Shown piece after piece: positions 1 to 6,021 of a stretch of 7,078 nucleotides of DNA (positions are counted from its first letter, which is position 1; every line of letters starts with the position of its first letter). Under the pieces are notes generated by a model. That model made no database searches, was not told where the DNA came from, and worked only from the letters and a program-made list of their open reading frames with translations. This stretch comes from Eubacteriales bacterium (GTDB lineage Bacteria; Bacillota; Clostridia; Christensenellales; UMGS416): assembly GCA_028709505.1 (NCBI GenBank), contig JAQVWW010000057.1, positions 1-7,078 on the forward strand. The letters run 5' to 3'. Both the position numbers and the translations under genes were made by a program.

Positions 1-46
1 TTTTTCGCCATCGGGGATGAGCAACGGGCGTGCCCCTTACGCATAA
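1..46 (+). CDS. Possible last codons of an upstream gene (partial)
   Basis: One plus-strand frame entering from the left edge reads 14 codons and stops at TAA 44-46, eight bases before a terminator-like hairpin. That spacing is what one expects for the end of a gene. A second frame stops at 18-20, and the third stays open to 160-162 but runs through the promoter and ribosome binding site of the next gene, so it is less likely. The peptide is too short to recognise. The call rests only on position relative to the terminator. Confidence 0.22.
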   Translation, partial: FSPSGMSNGRAPYA

Positions 47-53
47 CCTTTGG

Positions 54-90
54 GAAGCGTCGCATTCTTGCCGCGCTTCGTTTATTTTTA
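54..90 (+). terminator. Probable rho-independent terminator of an upstream plus-strand gene
   Basis: GAAGCG (54-59) pairs with CGCTTC (74-79). A few further C-G pairs are possible inside the 14-base interval. The hairpin is followed by the T-rich tail TTTATTTTTA (81-90). The stem is modest and the loop large, so this is a fair but not strong terminator. It would separate transcription of a gene left of the window from the lipoprotein gene. Confidence 0.5.
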
Positions 91-122
91 TCGGGATTTG
101 AAACATGGCCCGGCAAGATTTG

Positions 123-131
123 TGCTATACT
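123..131 (+). promoter_or_regulatory. Extended -10 promoter for the lipoprotein/PHP unit
   Basis: TGCTATACT fits an extended -10 element (TGn followed by TATACT, 5 of 6 to TATAAT). No good -35 lies 16-18 bp upstream; the nearest TTGAAA (98-103) is 22 bp away, too far for normal use. A start of transcription near 138 would give a leader of about 20 nt that just includes the ribosome binding site at 149-153. That agrees with translation starting at 159 and argues against the in-frame ATG at 105, which would lie upstream of the transcript. Confidence 0.5.
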
Positions 132-148
132 ATATCAAAACGTTTTTC

Positions 149-153
149 GGAGG
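149..153 (+). promoter_or_regulatory. Ribosome binding site that decides a TTG start
   Basis: GGAGG lies 5 bases before an in-frame TTG at 159. The next in-frame ATG codons, at 177 and 189, are 23 and 35 bases from it, too far for normal use, and neither has its own purine-rich site. This is the main reason for choosing TTG as the start of the lipoprotein. Confidence 0.6.
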
Positions 154-158
154 CAGAG

Positions 159-1964
159 TTGAAGGCTCATCACCCGATGACCGCCGGCATGCGTATAGCG
201 GCATTGCTGGCGGGTGTTATGCTGTTGTCGTCCTGCGCGGTGATAAAGGCGCCGGCGGCCACGTCCACGCCGCAGCCGGCGTTGCTCAACGTACGCTGCG
301 GCGGCTATACCTGCCCGCAGATAGGCGGCATAGAACAGGCTGCCGACGTCAACGAGCAAATTTATCGGTATTACGAAACGGCGCTGCGGGGCCTGCCGGC
401 CCAGGATGAACTGGCGCTGGTGCACCGCATGGATCAGACCGGCGGTTACCTGGCGCTGAGCACGACGCTGCAGCTGCGCGACGGCACGGTGCTGCTGCGC
501 TGGCCGTCGCTTTTTGTCGCGCCCAACGGCGCGTTGCTTTATCCCGTTGACGACGTGGCGGCGCAGCTGTCCGCCGCCGCCGGATATCTGGACGATATGC
601 TGTGGATGCGCAGCCGCGGCCTGGCCGGCGAATACCGCCCCTATGACAGCACCGCGTCGACACACGACGCGCTGGCGCTGCTGGTGGAAGCCTACGAATA
701 TCTGGCCGGCGGCGCCGTGGATGACGCCGGTATCGACGCCGCGCTGACCGATACGGCGATGCGCAAGGCCATAGCCGTCGGGATCACCCATTATCCGTCC
801 TTCGACCCCGCCGACAGCCCCTTAAGCTGGCGTATGGCGCTGGATCAGATGACCGGCTGGCTGGCTGCGGTGGATGACAGCATATACGGCCGCAGCAGCG
901 ACGTGGCCACCGCCCGGGACGCCCAACAGCTGGTGGAGCTGTACGAGGGCATGCTGGAAATTGTGCAGGACGGGCAGCCGGCTTACACGCTGCCCGACAG
1001 CGGCCAGGTTCTGTCCGGGCTGTACGCGGACGACACCTATCCGCTGAACCGGGCAGAGCTGGCCAAAATATTTGTCACGCTCTACGAGCAGAGCCAAGGC
1101 GAAATTGTGCTGCGCAACGAAGCGTTCAACCGGCCCGGCGATACCGACGACGTGTACTGCCGCAAGGCCATGGAAGCGCTGCTGATGTACACATATCCGT
1201 CCTACGACACCTTTACGCCCGACCTGCCGGTGCGCATCAACATGCTGCCCGGCTGGGTGCTCAATTACCTGGACGGACTGGACCTGGACTACCAGGCTGA
1301 GCTGCACCAGGCCTCGCCGGACAAAGCCCAGCAGTATTGGGACATCCTGTACGGGCCGGTGCCTTATCAGCGTGTGCTGCGCATGGCCCGCCGGCTCATC
1401 GAAGAATACGAAGACCGCGCCCGCCTAAGCCAGCCGCCGGTCACGCGGATAAACGACCGGCCTTACGACTGGTATATGGATCAGGAGGACACCGGGCCGT
1501 ACAGCAGCGTCAACTGCATGCCCACCGCCGCCGCCATGGCCATCAAATGGTACCATGCCGCCAGCGCCGCCACGCCGCAGCAACTGCGCGATTATTACCC
1601 GTATATCACCGAAGGATGGACCATCTACCCGGTGGAGGAGACGTTGGATCGCTTCGGCATACCTTACCAGGCCCATACCATGGACTTGCAGCAGATGATT
1701 GCGCTGCTGGACGACGGAAACATCCTTTTCTGCCAGGTCAACGCCGGCAACATACAGGAATCCGGCCACTGCGTGGTAGTATACGGCTACGAAAAACGCG
1801 GCGATTCGCTATGGTTTATCCTGCAAGACCCGGCCGACGAAGGCACAAACGCTTACGGACGCCCCCTCAACGCCGGACGCAGGCTGGAGGCCAACTATGT
1901 CTATTGGATTATTCAGCGCTTCACCGCCATGTATTTGAGCATCCCCGCGCCGCCGGCGCAGTGA
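159..1964 (+). CDS. Lipoprotein with SLH-like segments and a C-terminal C39-like peptidase domain
   Basis: With the TTG start the protein has 601 residues. It opens with a positively charged stretch, a hydrophobic core and the lipobox L-S-S-C (Cys26), so it should be exported and lipid-anchored on the outer face of the membrane. Residues about 40-150 loosely resemble the DUF4163/DUF3298 fold found in PdaC and RsiV-type proteins. Residues about 197-241 and 324-378 resemble S-layer homology repeats (F-x-P-D/A-x-P pattern after a helical A-x-x-x-G segment), with a related stretch at 287-314; these matches are degenerate. The C-terminal 160 residues match the papain-like C39_2 family: Cys453 in V-N-C-M-P-T-A-A-A, His537 in S-G-H-C-V-V-V-Y-G-Y, Asp557 in L-Q-D-P, and a possible oxyanion Gln a dozen residues before the Cys. 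So an active cysteine peptidase or amidase is plausible; the substrate is unknown. It appears to share a transcript with the PHP gene 33 bp downstream. The lipoprotein and C39-like calls are firm, the N-terminal domains tentative. Confidence 0.85.
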   Translation: MKAHHPMTAGMRIAALLAGVMLLSSCAVIKAPAATSTPQPALLNVRCGGYTCPQIGGIEQAADVNEQIYRYYETALRGLPAQDELALVHRMDQTGGYLALSTTLQLRDGTVLLRWPSLFVAPNGALLYPVDDVAAQLSAAAGYLDDMLWMRSRGLAGEYRPYDSTASTHDALALLVEAYEYLAGGAVDDAGIDAALTDTAMRKAIAVGITHYPSFDPADSPLSWRMALDQMTGWLAAVDDSIYGRSSDVATARDAQQLVELYEGMLEIVQDGQPAYTLPDSGQVLSGLYADDTYPLNRAELAKIFVTLYEQSQGEIVLRNEAFNRPGDTDDVYCRKAMEALLMYTYPSYDTFTPDLPVRINMLPGWVLNYLDGLDLDYQAELHQASPDKAQQYWDILYGPVPYQRVLRMARRLIEEYEDRARLSQPPVTRINDRPYDWYMDQEDTGPYSSVNCMPTAAAMAIKWYHAASAATPQQLRDYYPYITEGWTIYPVEETLDRFGIPYQAHTMDLQQMIALLDDGNILFCQVNAGNIQESGHCVVVYGYEKRGDSLWFILQDPADEGTNAYGRPLNAGRRLEANYVYWIIQRFTAMYLSIPAPPAQ

Positions 1965-1997
1965 CAACAAGCCCGGGGACGCAACGAAGGAGGACGC

Positions 1998-2882
1998 ATG
2001 AAGAGATTTGATCCGACGTACGCCTTTTACAAAGGGAACCTGCATACGCATACAACGTGTAGCGACGGCCGGCGCACGCCCGATGAGGCCGAGGCACTTT
2101 ACCGGCAAAACGGATACGATTTTATCGCCTTCACCGATCATTGGAGTCCTCAGTTTGGCCGGCAGGACAAGGACTTTGTGGTGTTGGGCGGCGTGGAGCT
2201 GGACGTGACGCTGCCCTACGGCGTCTGCCACGTGGTGGGCATAGGCATGGAGGAAAGCTTTGCGCTGCCGCCCAAAGAACGAACCGATGCCCAGGGTTGC
2301 GTGGACGCCATCCGTGCCGCCGGCGGGCTGGCCATACTGGCCCACCCGGCCTGGTCGCTGATGGAGCCGGCGGATATCCGCAACCTTACGGGGCTGTCCG
2401 GCGCCGAGGTGTACAACGCCGTGTCGGTGCCGCCGTGGAACGGACAGCGCGCCGACTCGTCCAACTTGCTGGATATCTGCGCGGCACGGGGCAGCGCGCT
2501 GTACTGGGTGGCCGCTGACGACGCGCACTTCTACGACGGCGACGCCTGCCAGGCATTTGTCTGCGTCAACGCGCCGGCGCTGACGCAAAAGGATATCTGC
2601 GCCGCGCTGGCTCAGGGCCGCTTTTATGCCAGCCGCGGGCCGCAAATTCATCAGCTGTCGCTGACAGACGGCATATTTTCCGTAGAATGCAGCCCCTGCC
2701 AGCAGGCTATCTTCTATAGCAATACCGTGTGGTCCCATCACCGCGTGACGCGCCGGGCCGACACCCGCTATACCTATGCCATCCACCCGGCGGATACGTT
2801 TATCCGCGTGGAGCTGAGCGATGCGCAGGGGCGGCAGGCCTGGAGCAGCCCCTGGATGCTGACCGACGCGCCAAAGCAATAA
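1998..2882 (+). CDS. PHP-domain metal-dependent phosphoesterase (CehA/McbA-like)
   Basis: The 294-residue product starts at an ATG 4 bases after AAGGAGG (1987-1993). All expected PHP-domain metal ligands are visible: H16-x-H18 in N-L-H-T-H-T, Asp23 in S-D-G, His48 in F-T-D-H, Glu67 in G-G-V-E, His78, His116 in L-A-H-P, Glu137, and the D175-x-H177 pair in A-D-D-A-H. This is the set used by tri- or dinuclear PHP phosphoesterases. Residues about 200-294 form the strand-rich C-terminal extension typical of the stand-alone CehA-like branch rather than of DNA polymerase or histidinol-phosphatase members. There is no signal peptide, so it is probably cytoplasmic. Likely chemistry is hydrolysis of a phosphomonoester or cyclic phosphodiester; the substrate cannot be read from sequence. 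It probably shares the promoter of the preceding lipoprotein gene, since the 33-bp gap holds only the ribosome binding site. Confidence 0.9.
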   Translation: MKRFDPTYAFYKGNLHTHTTCSDGRRTPDEAEALYRQNGYDFIAFTDHWSPQFGRQDKDFVVLGGVELDVTLPYGVCHVVGIGMEESFALPPKERTDAQGCVDAIRAAGGLAILAHPAWSLMEPADIRNLTGLSGAEVYNAVSVPPWNGQRADSSNLLDICAARGSALYWVAADDAHFYDGDACQAFVCVNAPALTQKDICAALAQGRFYASRGPQIHQLSLTDGIFSVECSPCQQAIFYSNTVWSHHRVTRRADTRYTYAIHPADTFIRVELSDAQGRQAWSSPWMLTDAPKQ

Positions 2883-2909
2883 AAAACCCGGCGGCATAGC
2901 CGCCGGGTT
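2881..2909 (-). terminator. Rho-independent terminator, minus-strand polarity
   Basis: An 11-bp perfect stem (2885-2895 with 2899-2909, core CCCGGCGGC/GCCGCCGGG) closes a 3-base ATA loop. The flanking run of six A at 2881-2886 becomes a T-run only when read on the minus strand. On the plus strand the stem is followed by GACATG, with no T-run. It should therefore stop transcripts of the minus-strand ADP-ribosylglycohydrolase gene, about 215 nt beyond its stop codon. It overlaps the stop codon of the PHP gene, for which it can serve only as a poor terminator or as a protective 3' hairpin. Confidence 0.8.
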
Positions 2910-2910
2910 G

Positions 2911-3123
2911 ACATGCGTTGGGGCTGTATCGGAGTATCAGCCGCCGGTTTGACAGGTTGAAAAGCCTTGCGGCCTTTAATAACAAGCTGTCCGGTTCCAT
3001 GACACGTCATGGGAACCAAGGGTTATCCAGTGGAAACAACGTCAAACCGTTGCCTCAAGCGCCTTGCGCCTGTCGCTCGGCGAGGAAAATATTATTTTGA
3101 CGCGAAAGCCAAGCCGTAAAGGG
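2911..3123. other. Gene-free gap between convergent genes, rich in small inverted repeats
   Basis: No reading frame here has a ribosome binding site or recognisable product. Several short inverted repeats follow one another: AAAAGCC/GGCCTTT with one mismatch (2960-2977), GGTTCCATGA/TCATGGGAACC with one bulged G (2993-3017), CAACG/CGTTG (3037-3052), GCGC-CTT-GCGC within about 3060-3070, and AAAAT-ATT-ATTTT (3086-3098). Because the only T-run terminator is at the left end with minus polarity, the stretch is probably the 3' untranslated region of the ADP-ribosylglycohydrolase mRNA. A separate small RNA or a degenerate repeat is possible. Confidence 0.4.
2993..3017. repeat. Imperfect 25-bp inverted repeat
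   Basis: GGTTCCATGAC (2993-3003) is repeated in inverse as GTCATGGGAACC (3006-3017), with one extra G in the right arm and only AC between the arms. As RNA it would fold into a 10-bp stem with a one-base bulge and a 4-base loop. As DNA it could be a protein-binding site, but no promoter adjoins it. There is no T-run on either side, so it is not a terminator. Confidence 0.5.
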
Positions 3124-4425
3124 TTACGCGAACACCTGACGGGCCAGTTTGGTGAACCGCGCCAGCGTGTCATCAATGGCGAATTCGGGAATACCCTTAA
3201 GATAACTGAGGGTTTTGTTGCCAAAAGGCCGGTACCAGTGGGGTTGGATAATATCCATGCCGTAGGCGGCGCCCATGATGGAGCCGGCGGTGGCGGCGGT
3301 GCAGTCGTTATCCTGCCCCATGGCCACCAGCTGTGAGATACAGCGGGTAAAATCTCTTCCGCTCATGGCGATGCCAAAGATGGTCAGGCAGGCGTTAAGG
3401 TTTGTATGCACGCCGGACATGCCGGCAAAGCGCTCGTCCACGGCGGCGCGGGCGGCCTTGTAATCGTGTATCGACGGCGCCAGATCAAAGGCCCAGGCAA
3501 TGTCGCGGGCCAGCGTGCAGTCGGCGGGGATTTCGGTCAGGCCCAGGCGCAGCGCCTCCATGGCGTCGCCGGTGGCAAAGGCGGCGGCGATGACCGCCGA
3601 GAAGTACATTTCGCCATAGATGCCGTTGCGACGGTGGGATACATACGCGTCCTCATAAGCCATCTGCGCCGCCTTCTCGGGCCAGCCCGGCGCCGCGTAG
3701 CCGAAGGGATCGCTGCGGATATCGGCGCCAATCCACTGCACATAGGGGTTGTTGGGAATGGCGGCTTCGCGGGCGGGCACGCCGGCGTTTAAGTTATCCA
3801 GCGCCACCTCTTCGGCGGTGCAGGCGTAGGGTAGATATTTCTTCCACGCATGACCCACGTCGTCGACGGTGAAGTTGATGCCGTGCTCCTCCATGATGAG
3901 CAGACCCAGCTGCGTGTACGTGATGTCGTCATCCACCGGCGCGCCGTCCATGCCATCGCGGGTGTAGGCCGAGTAGGGGCTCATGTGATAGCGCAGATCC
4001 GACGGCTTTTTGGCCTTAAGCCAATAATCCCGGGGCGGGAACTCTTGCCCGATGTAGGCGGCCCAGTCCTCCATCTCGCTTACCGGCCAGAACTCCACCG
4101 GCGCGCCCAGCGTGCAGCCGGCTATACGGCCCAAAAAGGCGGCCTGGAGCCGGTCGGCGTAGGTGTCGGCGTCCAGCTCTTTCCACAGCCGGCGGGGGCC
4201 GTCCGGGCGCAGCGCCTGGATGGCCGCCAGATCGTCGGGCTCGCGCGCGGCCAGCTCCGGACATTCGGGCAGGTTTTTCAGGTGTTCCAGCGCGGCCTTT
4301 AGGCCCTCTTCGGCGGCTAAAAGCGCGGCATCAACATCCTGGGAGCCGTTTTCATGCTTTAAGCGGCTATATTCGGTCAATAAATTGGCGTAAAAGGCGA
4401 AATCGGGAATTTTGGGATAGCTCAT
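3124..4425 (-). CDS. ADP-ribosylglycohydrolase family protein
   Basis: The 433-residue product starts at an ATG 6 bases after AGGAGG (4437-4432 on the minus strand). Residues about 88-433 match the ADP-ribosylglycohydrolase (DraG/ARH) fold: G-R-I-A-G-C-T-L-G-A-P-V-E (99-111), the metal-site motif V-D-D-D-I-T-Y-T (164-171), the conserved helical block around Y-E-D-A to F-S-A-V (257-279), and G-Q-D-N-D-C-T-A-A-T-A-G (370-381), which corresponds to the family's D-T-D metal-binding motif. Known members use two magnesium ions to split an N- or O-glycosidic bond of ADP-ribose on proteins or small molecules; many of the large bacterial members have unknown substrates. The first 85 or so residues are a helical, charged extension outside the core fold. 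No signal peptide is seen, so it should be cytoplasmic. It is a single-gene unit with its own promoter and a long leader. The family is sure, the substrate is not. Confidence 0.9.
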   Translation of the reverse strand: MSYPKIPDFAFYANLLTEYSRLKHENGSQDVDAALLAAEEGLKAALEHLKNLPECPELAAREPDDLAAIQALRPDGPRRLWKELDADTYADRLQAAFLGRIAGCTLGAPVEFWPVSEMEDWAAYIGQEFPPRDYWLKAKKPSDLRYHMSPYSAYTRDGMDGAPVDDDITYTQLGLLIMEEHGINFTVDDVGHAWKKYLPYACTAEEVALDNLNAGVPAREAAIPNNPYVQWIGADIRSDPFGYAAPGWPEKAAQMAYEDAYVSHRRNGIYGEMYFSAVIAAAFATGDAMEALRLGLTEIPADCTLARDIAWAFDLAPSIHDYKAARAAVDERFAGMSGVHTNLNACLTIFGIAMSGRDFTRCISQLVAMGQDNDCTAATAGSIMGAAYGMDIIQPHWYRPFGNKTLSYLKGIPEFAIDDTLARFTKLARQVFA

Positions 4426-4589
4426 GTTTCTCCTCCTGCAGCGTTACAGGGTTGCCTGTAAAGACATTTTAGTGCCGTGGCGGCCCCGCGCACGGCGGGT
4501 GTGCGGACAGAACCGTATCGAGCCGCTGGGCGGTGCGCCCCCTCAAAAGCATGCGGAGCTTTCGATTCCGCCGGCGGCTGGGGTCGGAT
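4426..4589 (-). promoter_or_regulatory. Long structured 5' leader of the ADP-ribosylglycohydrolase gene
   Basis: If transcription starts near 4589 the mRNA leader is about 164 nt. In transcript order it can form: P1, 4579-4574 with 4526-4521 (six pairs), enclosing P3 (4562-4558 with 4550-4546) and P2 (4540-4536 with 4532-4528), a three-way-junction layout; then P4, 4496-4491 with 4479-4474; then P5, a 7-bp stem with a 4-base loop (4461-4455 with 4450-4444), which ends 6 bases before the ribosome binding site. No T-run follows any hairpin, so control of translation rather than transcription termination would be the natural guess. I recognise no known riboswitch class, and in GC-rich DNA short helices arise by chance. 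Confidence 0.35.
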
Positions 4590-4595
4590 AAAGTG

Positions 4596-4622
4596 ATTAT
4601 AACATAGAAACCGGCAATGCAA
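4596..4622 (-). promoter_or_regulatory. Promoter of the ADP-ribosylglycohydrolase gene
   Basis: Read on the minus strand, TGTTATAAT (4604-4596) is a perfect -10 hexamer with the extended TGn element. TTGCAT (4622-4617) is a candidate -35 with a short 15-bp spacer; the extended -10 may make it dispensable. The predicted start of transcription lies near 4589. Confidence 0.65.
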
Positions 4623-4626
4623 TAGG

Positions 4627-4656
4627 AAAAGGCCGCGCCAGGCGCAAAAGCCTTTT
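4627..4656. other. Hairpin between the divergent promoters
   Basis: AAAAGGC (4627-4633) pairs with GCCTTTT (4650-4656), and GCGCC/GGCGC (4635-4645) gives an alternative inner dyad. Each strand ends in only four T, so it is at best a weak bidirectional terminator. It sits just upstream of the minus-strand promoter and overlaps the putative -35 of the transpeptidase gene. It may insulate the two divergent units or be a protein site. Confidence 0.35.
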
Positions 4657-4681
4657 CATGGGCAGAAAAATTTGGTAGGAT
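4653..4681 (+). promoter_or_regulatory. Candidate promoter of the L,D-transpeptidase gene
   Basis: TTTTCA (4653-4658) and TAGGAT (4676-4681) are 17 bp apart, each matching the sigma-A hexamers at 4 of 6 bases. A TGG extended element directly precedes the -10. The start of transcription would be near 4688, leaving a leader of about 75 nt that contains the palindrome at 4714-4735. A TTATAC at 4711-4716 is an alternative -10 without a good -35. This is a weak call. Confidence 0.3.
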
Positions 4682-4713
4682 AAGGCGTATGCACACTGCA
4701 AAACGCTACGTTA

Positions 4714-4735
4714 TACGGCGTCTTTAGACACCGTA
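4714..4735. repeat. 22-bp imperfect palindrome upstream of the transpeptidase gene
   Basis: TACGG-C-GTCT (4714-4723) is mirrored by AGAC-A-CCGTA (4726-4735) around a TT centre, with a single mismatched pair within the arms. Depending on where transcription starts, it is either an operator-like DNA site or an mRNA hairpin 15 bases before the ribosome binding site (AAGGAG, 4751-4756). It overlaps the alternative -10 at 4711-4716. The half-sites are long enough to make chance unlikely, but no regulator gene is present in the window. Confidence 0.45.
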
Positions 4736-4762
4736 CGAGACGGCACAATAAAGGAGAAGCGC

Positions 4763-5986
4763 ATGAAAAGAATGATATGCTTAACGGTGGCACTGGCGCT
4801 ACTGGGCGCAGGGAACCTGCCGGCGGCACGGGCCACCGGTCAAGACGGGGCCACGGCCGCGCTTGTGGTTACCGGCGTGCCGCAGCAAAGCGCGCAGCCC
4901 GGGCAGACGGCCACGCCGGCCCCCGATGAATCCACCCAGGCGCAGACGGCGCCGGCCTACGGCGTCAATTTGCTGTACGATCGCTACGCCACGTGGGATT
5001 TTTACTATGTAGCGCTGCAGAAGACCACCGTCCATACCGAAGCGTCGGCCAAGAGCAAGGCTATCACTTCGCTGGCGTTTGGCCAGCGCGTGCCCAGCGA
5101 AGCGGCGACGCAGGACATCGACGGCGTATCGTGGCTGAAGGTGACGCTGGACGATGGCGCCCAGGGCTATGTCAACGTGGCAAACGGCGACGCCCGCGCA
5201 TTTCGCCACGGGCAGGCGTTTGCACTGGTAAAAGAGCTGGAGGCCAGCGCCGACAGCCCCTTTACCGTGCGCATCTCCAACTACCGCAATGCCAACGGCC
5301 GCCCGCCGGCACTGGCCAACGGCGCCAGCACCGATGAATATGAGAACCGCCGCGACACCGGCGCCGGCTGCTACACGACGCCCGACAGCAGCCAGGCCCC
5401 GGTGCGCTACGCGCCCGACGGGCTGCTGGGCCGGCAGTACGAGCAGTACAACGGCTTTACCCGCGTGTATTTCCCCAGCTTTGGCGATTACTACTGGGTA
5501 CCCGATAAATACGTATCCACCCGCTCGGCGGTCAGCGATCTGACCCAGGCCATCGTCGTCGACCGCAAGTTTCAGAACCTGTGCATGTTTGAGCGCGACG
5601 ACGCCGGGCAGTGGACGCTGATCGCCATGAATTACGTGACCACCGGCAAAGAGGGCGGCTCGTCGCTGAAAACGCCGTTGGGCGAGTTTTCGGCCATCGA
5701 GCGCAAGCATTATTTCTATTATGACAACGAGGGCGACGACATCGTGGACGGCTACGCGCTGTGGGCCATCCGCTTTAGCGCCGGCGGCTACACCCACGGC
5801 GTACCCACCAGCTCCAAACAGGACCCGGTTACCGGCGAAGTGTACGTGGGCGGCTCGGCCGAAGGGCAGTCTACGCTGGGTACGGTGCCCAAGTCGCACA
5901 TGTGTATCCGCAACTATACATCCTTTGCCAAGTTCATGTACGACCGCACCAAGATTGGCAACTGCGCCGTCATCGTGTTTGAATAG
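4763..5986 (+). CDS. Secreted L,D-transpeptidase with bacterial SH3 domain
   Basis: The 407-residue product starts at ATG, 6 bases after AAGGAG. Residues 1-25 form a signal peptide with a probable A-R-A cleavage site, followed by a P/Q/T-rich linker to about 66. Residues about 86-142 are a bacterial SH3 domain (V-H-T-E-A-S opening, G-V-S-W-L-K-V, G-Y-V-N-V closing), which usually binds peptidoglycan. Residues about 145-255 include a second, less clear SH3-like stretch. Residues about 258-407 are a YkuD-type L,D-transpeptidase domain with His345 in T-H-G-V-P and catalytic Cys381 in S-H-M-C-I-R-N. Such enzymes make 3-3 cross-links in peptidoglycan or attach proteins to it, outside the membrane. 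The residue before the catalytic Cys is Met, where most family members have Gly. The gene faces away from the ADP-ribosylglycohydrolase gene and has its own upstream region; no clear terminator separates it from the next gene. Confidence 0.93.
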   Translation: MKRMICLTVALALLGAGNLPAARATGQDGATAALVVTGVPQQSAQPGQTATPAPDESTQAQTAPAYGVNLLYDRYATWDFYYVALQKTTVHTEASAKSKAITSLAFGQRVPSEAATQDIDGVSWLKVTLDDGAQGYVNVANGDARAFRHGQAFALVKELEASADSPFTVRISNYRNANGRPPALANGASTDEYENRRDTGAGCYTTPDSSQAPVRYAPDGLLGRQYEQYNGFTRVYFPSFGDYYWVPDKYVSTRSAVSDLTQAIVVDRKFQNLCMFERDDAGQWTLIAMNYVTTGKEGGSSLKTPLGEFSAIERKHYFYYDNEGDDIVDGYALWAIRFSAGGYTHGVPTSSKQDPVTGEVYVGGSAEGQSTLGTVPKSHMCIRNYTSFAKFMYDRTKIGNCAVIVFE

Positions 5987-6021
5987 AACAGCGGCGCCGC
6001 GCGGCATATCTATAATGAATA

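Noticed and set aside
135..791. 218-codon open frame on the minus strand opposite the lipoprotein gene
   Set aside because: R/Q/A/H-rich shadow with no recognisable motif and no ribosome binding site.
1809..2897. 362-codon open frame on the minus strand opposite the PHP gene
   Set aside because: It runs into the terminator stem, has a composition typical of antisense shadows, and lies opposite a gene with all PHP metal ligands.
2800..3019. Two overlapping small minus-strand frames in the gap after the ADP-ribosylglycohydrolase gene
   Set aside because: Neither has a ribosome binding site, their starts lie in the palindrome at 2993-3017, and they run through the terminator into the PHP gene.
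2911..3123. tRNA, hammerhead or other known RNA class in the gap
   Set aside because: No T-loop motif, no CUGANGA core and no other signature I recognise on either strand.
4422..4696. Small minus-strand frames in the leader of the ADP-ribosylglycohydrolase gene
   Set aside because: Their starts lie upstream of or inside the promoter hexamers, so they would not be fully transcribed, and no ribosome binding site precedes them.
5991..6000. GCGGCGCCGC palindrome just after the transpeptidase stop codon as a terminator
   Set aside because: It is short, has no loop of workable size and no T-run follows it.
6011..6016. TATAAT as a second -10 before the small membrane protein gene
   Set aside because: No -35-like hexamer lies 16-18 bp upstream and no TGn precedes it; the promoter at 6022-6050 is far better.
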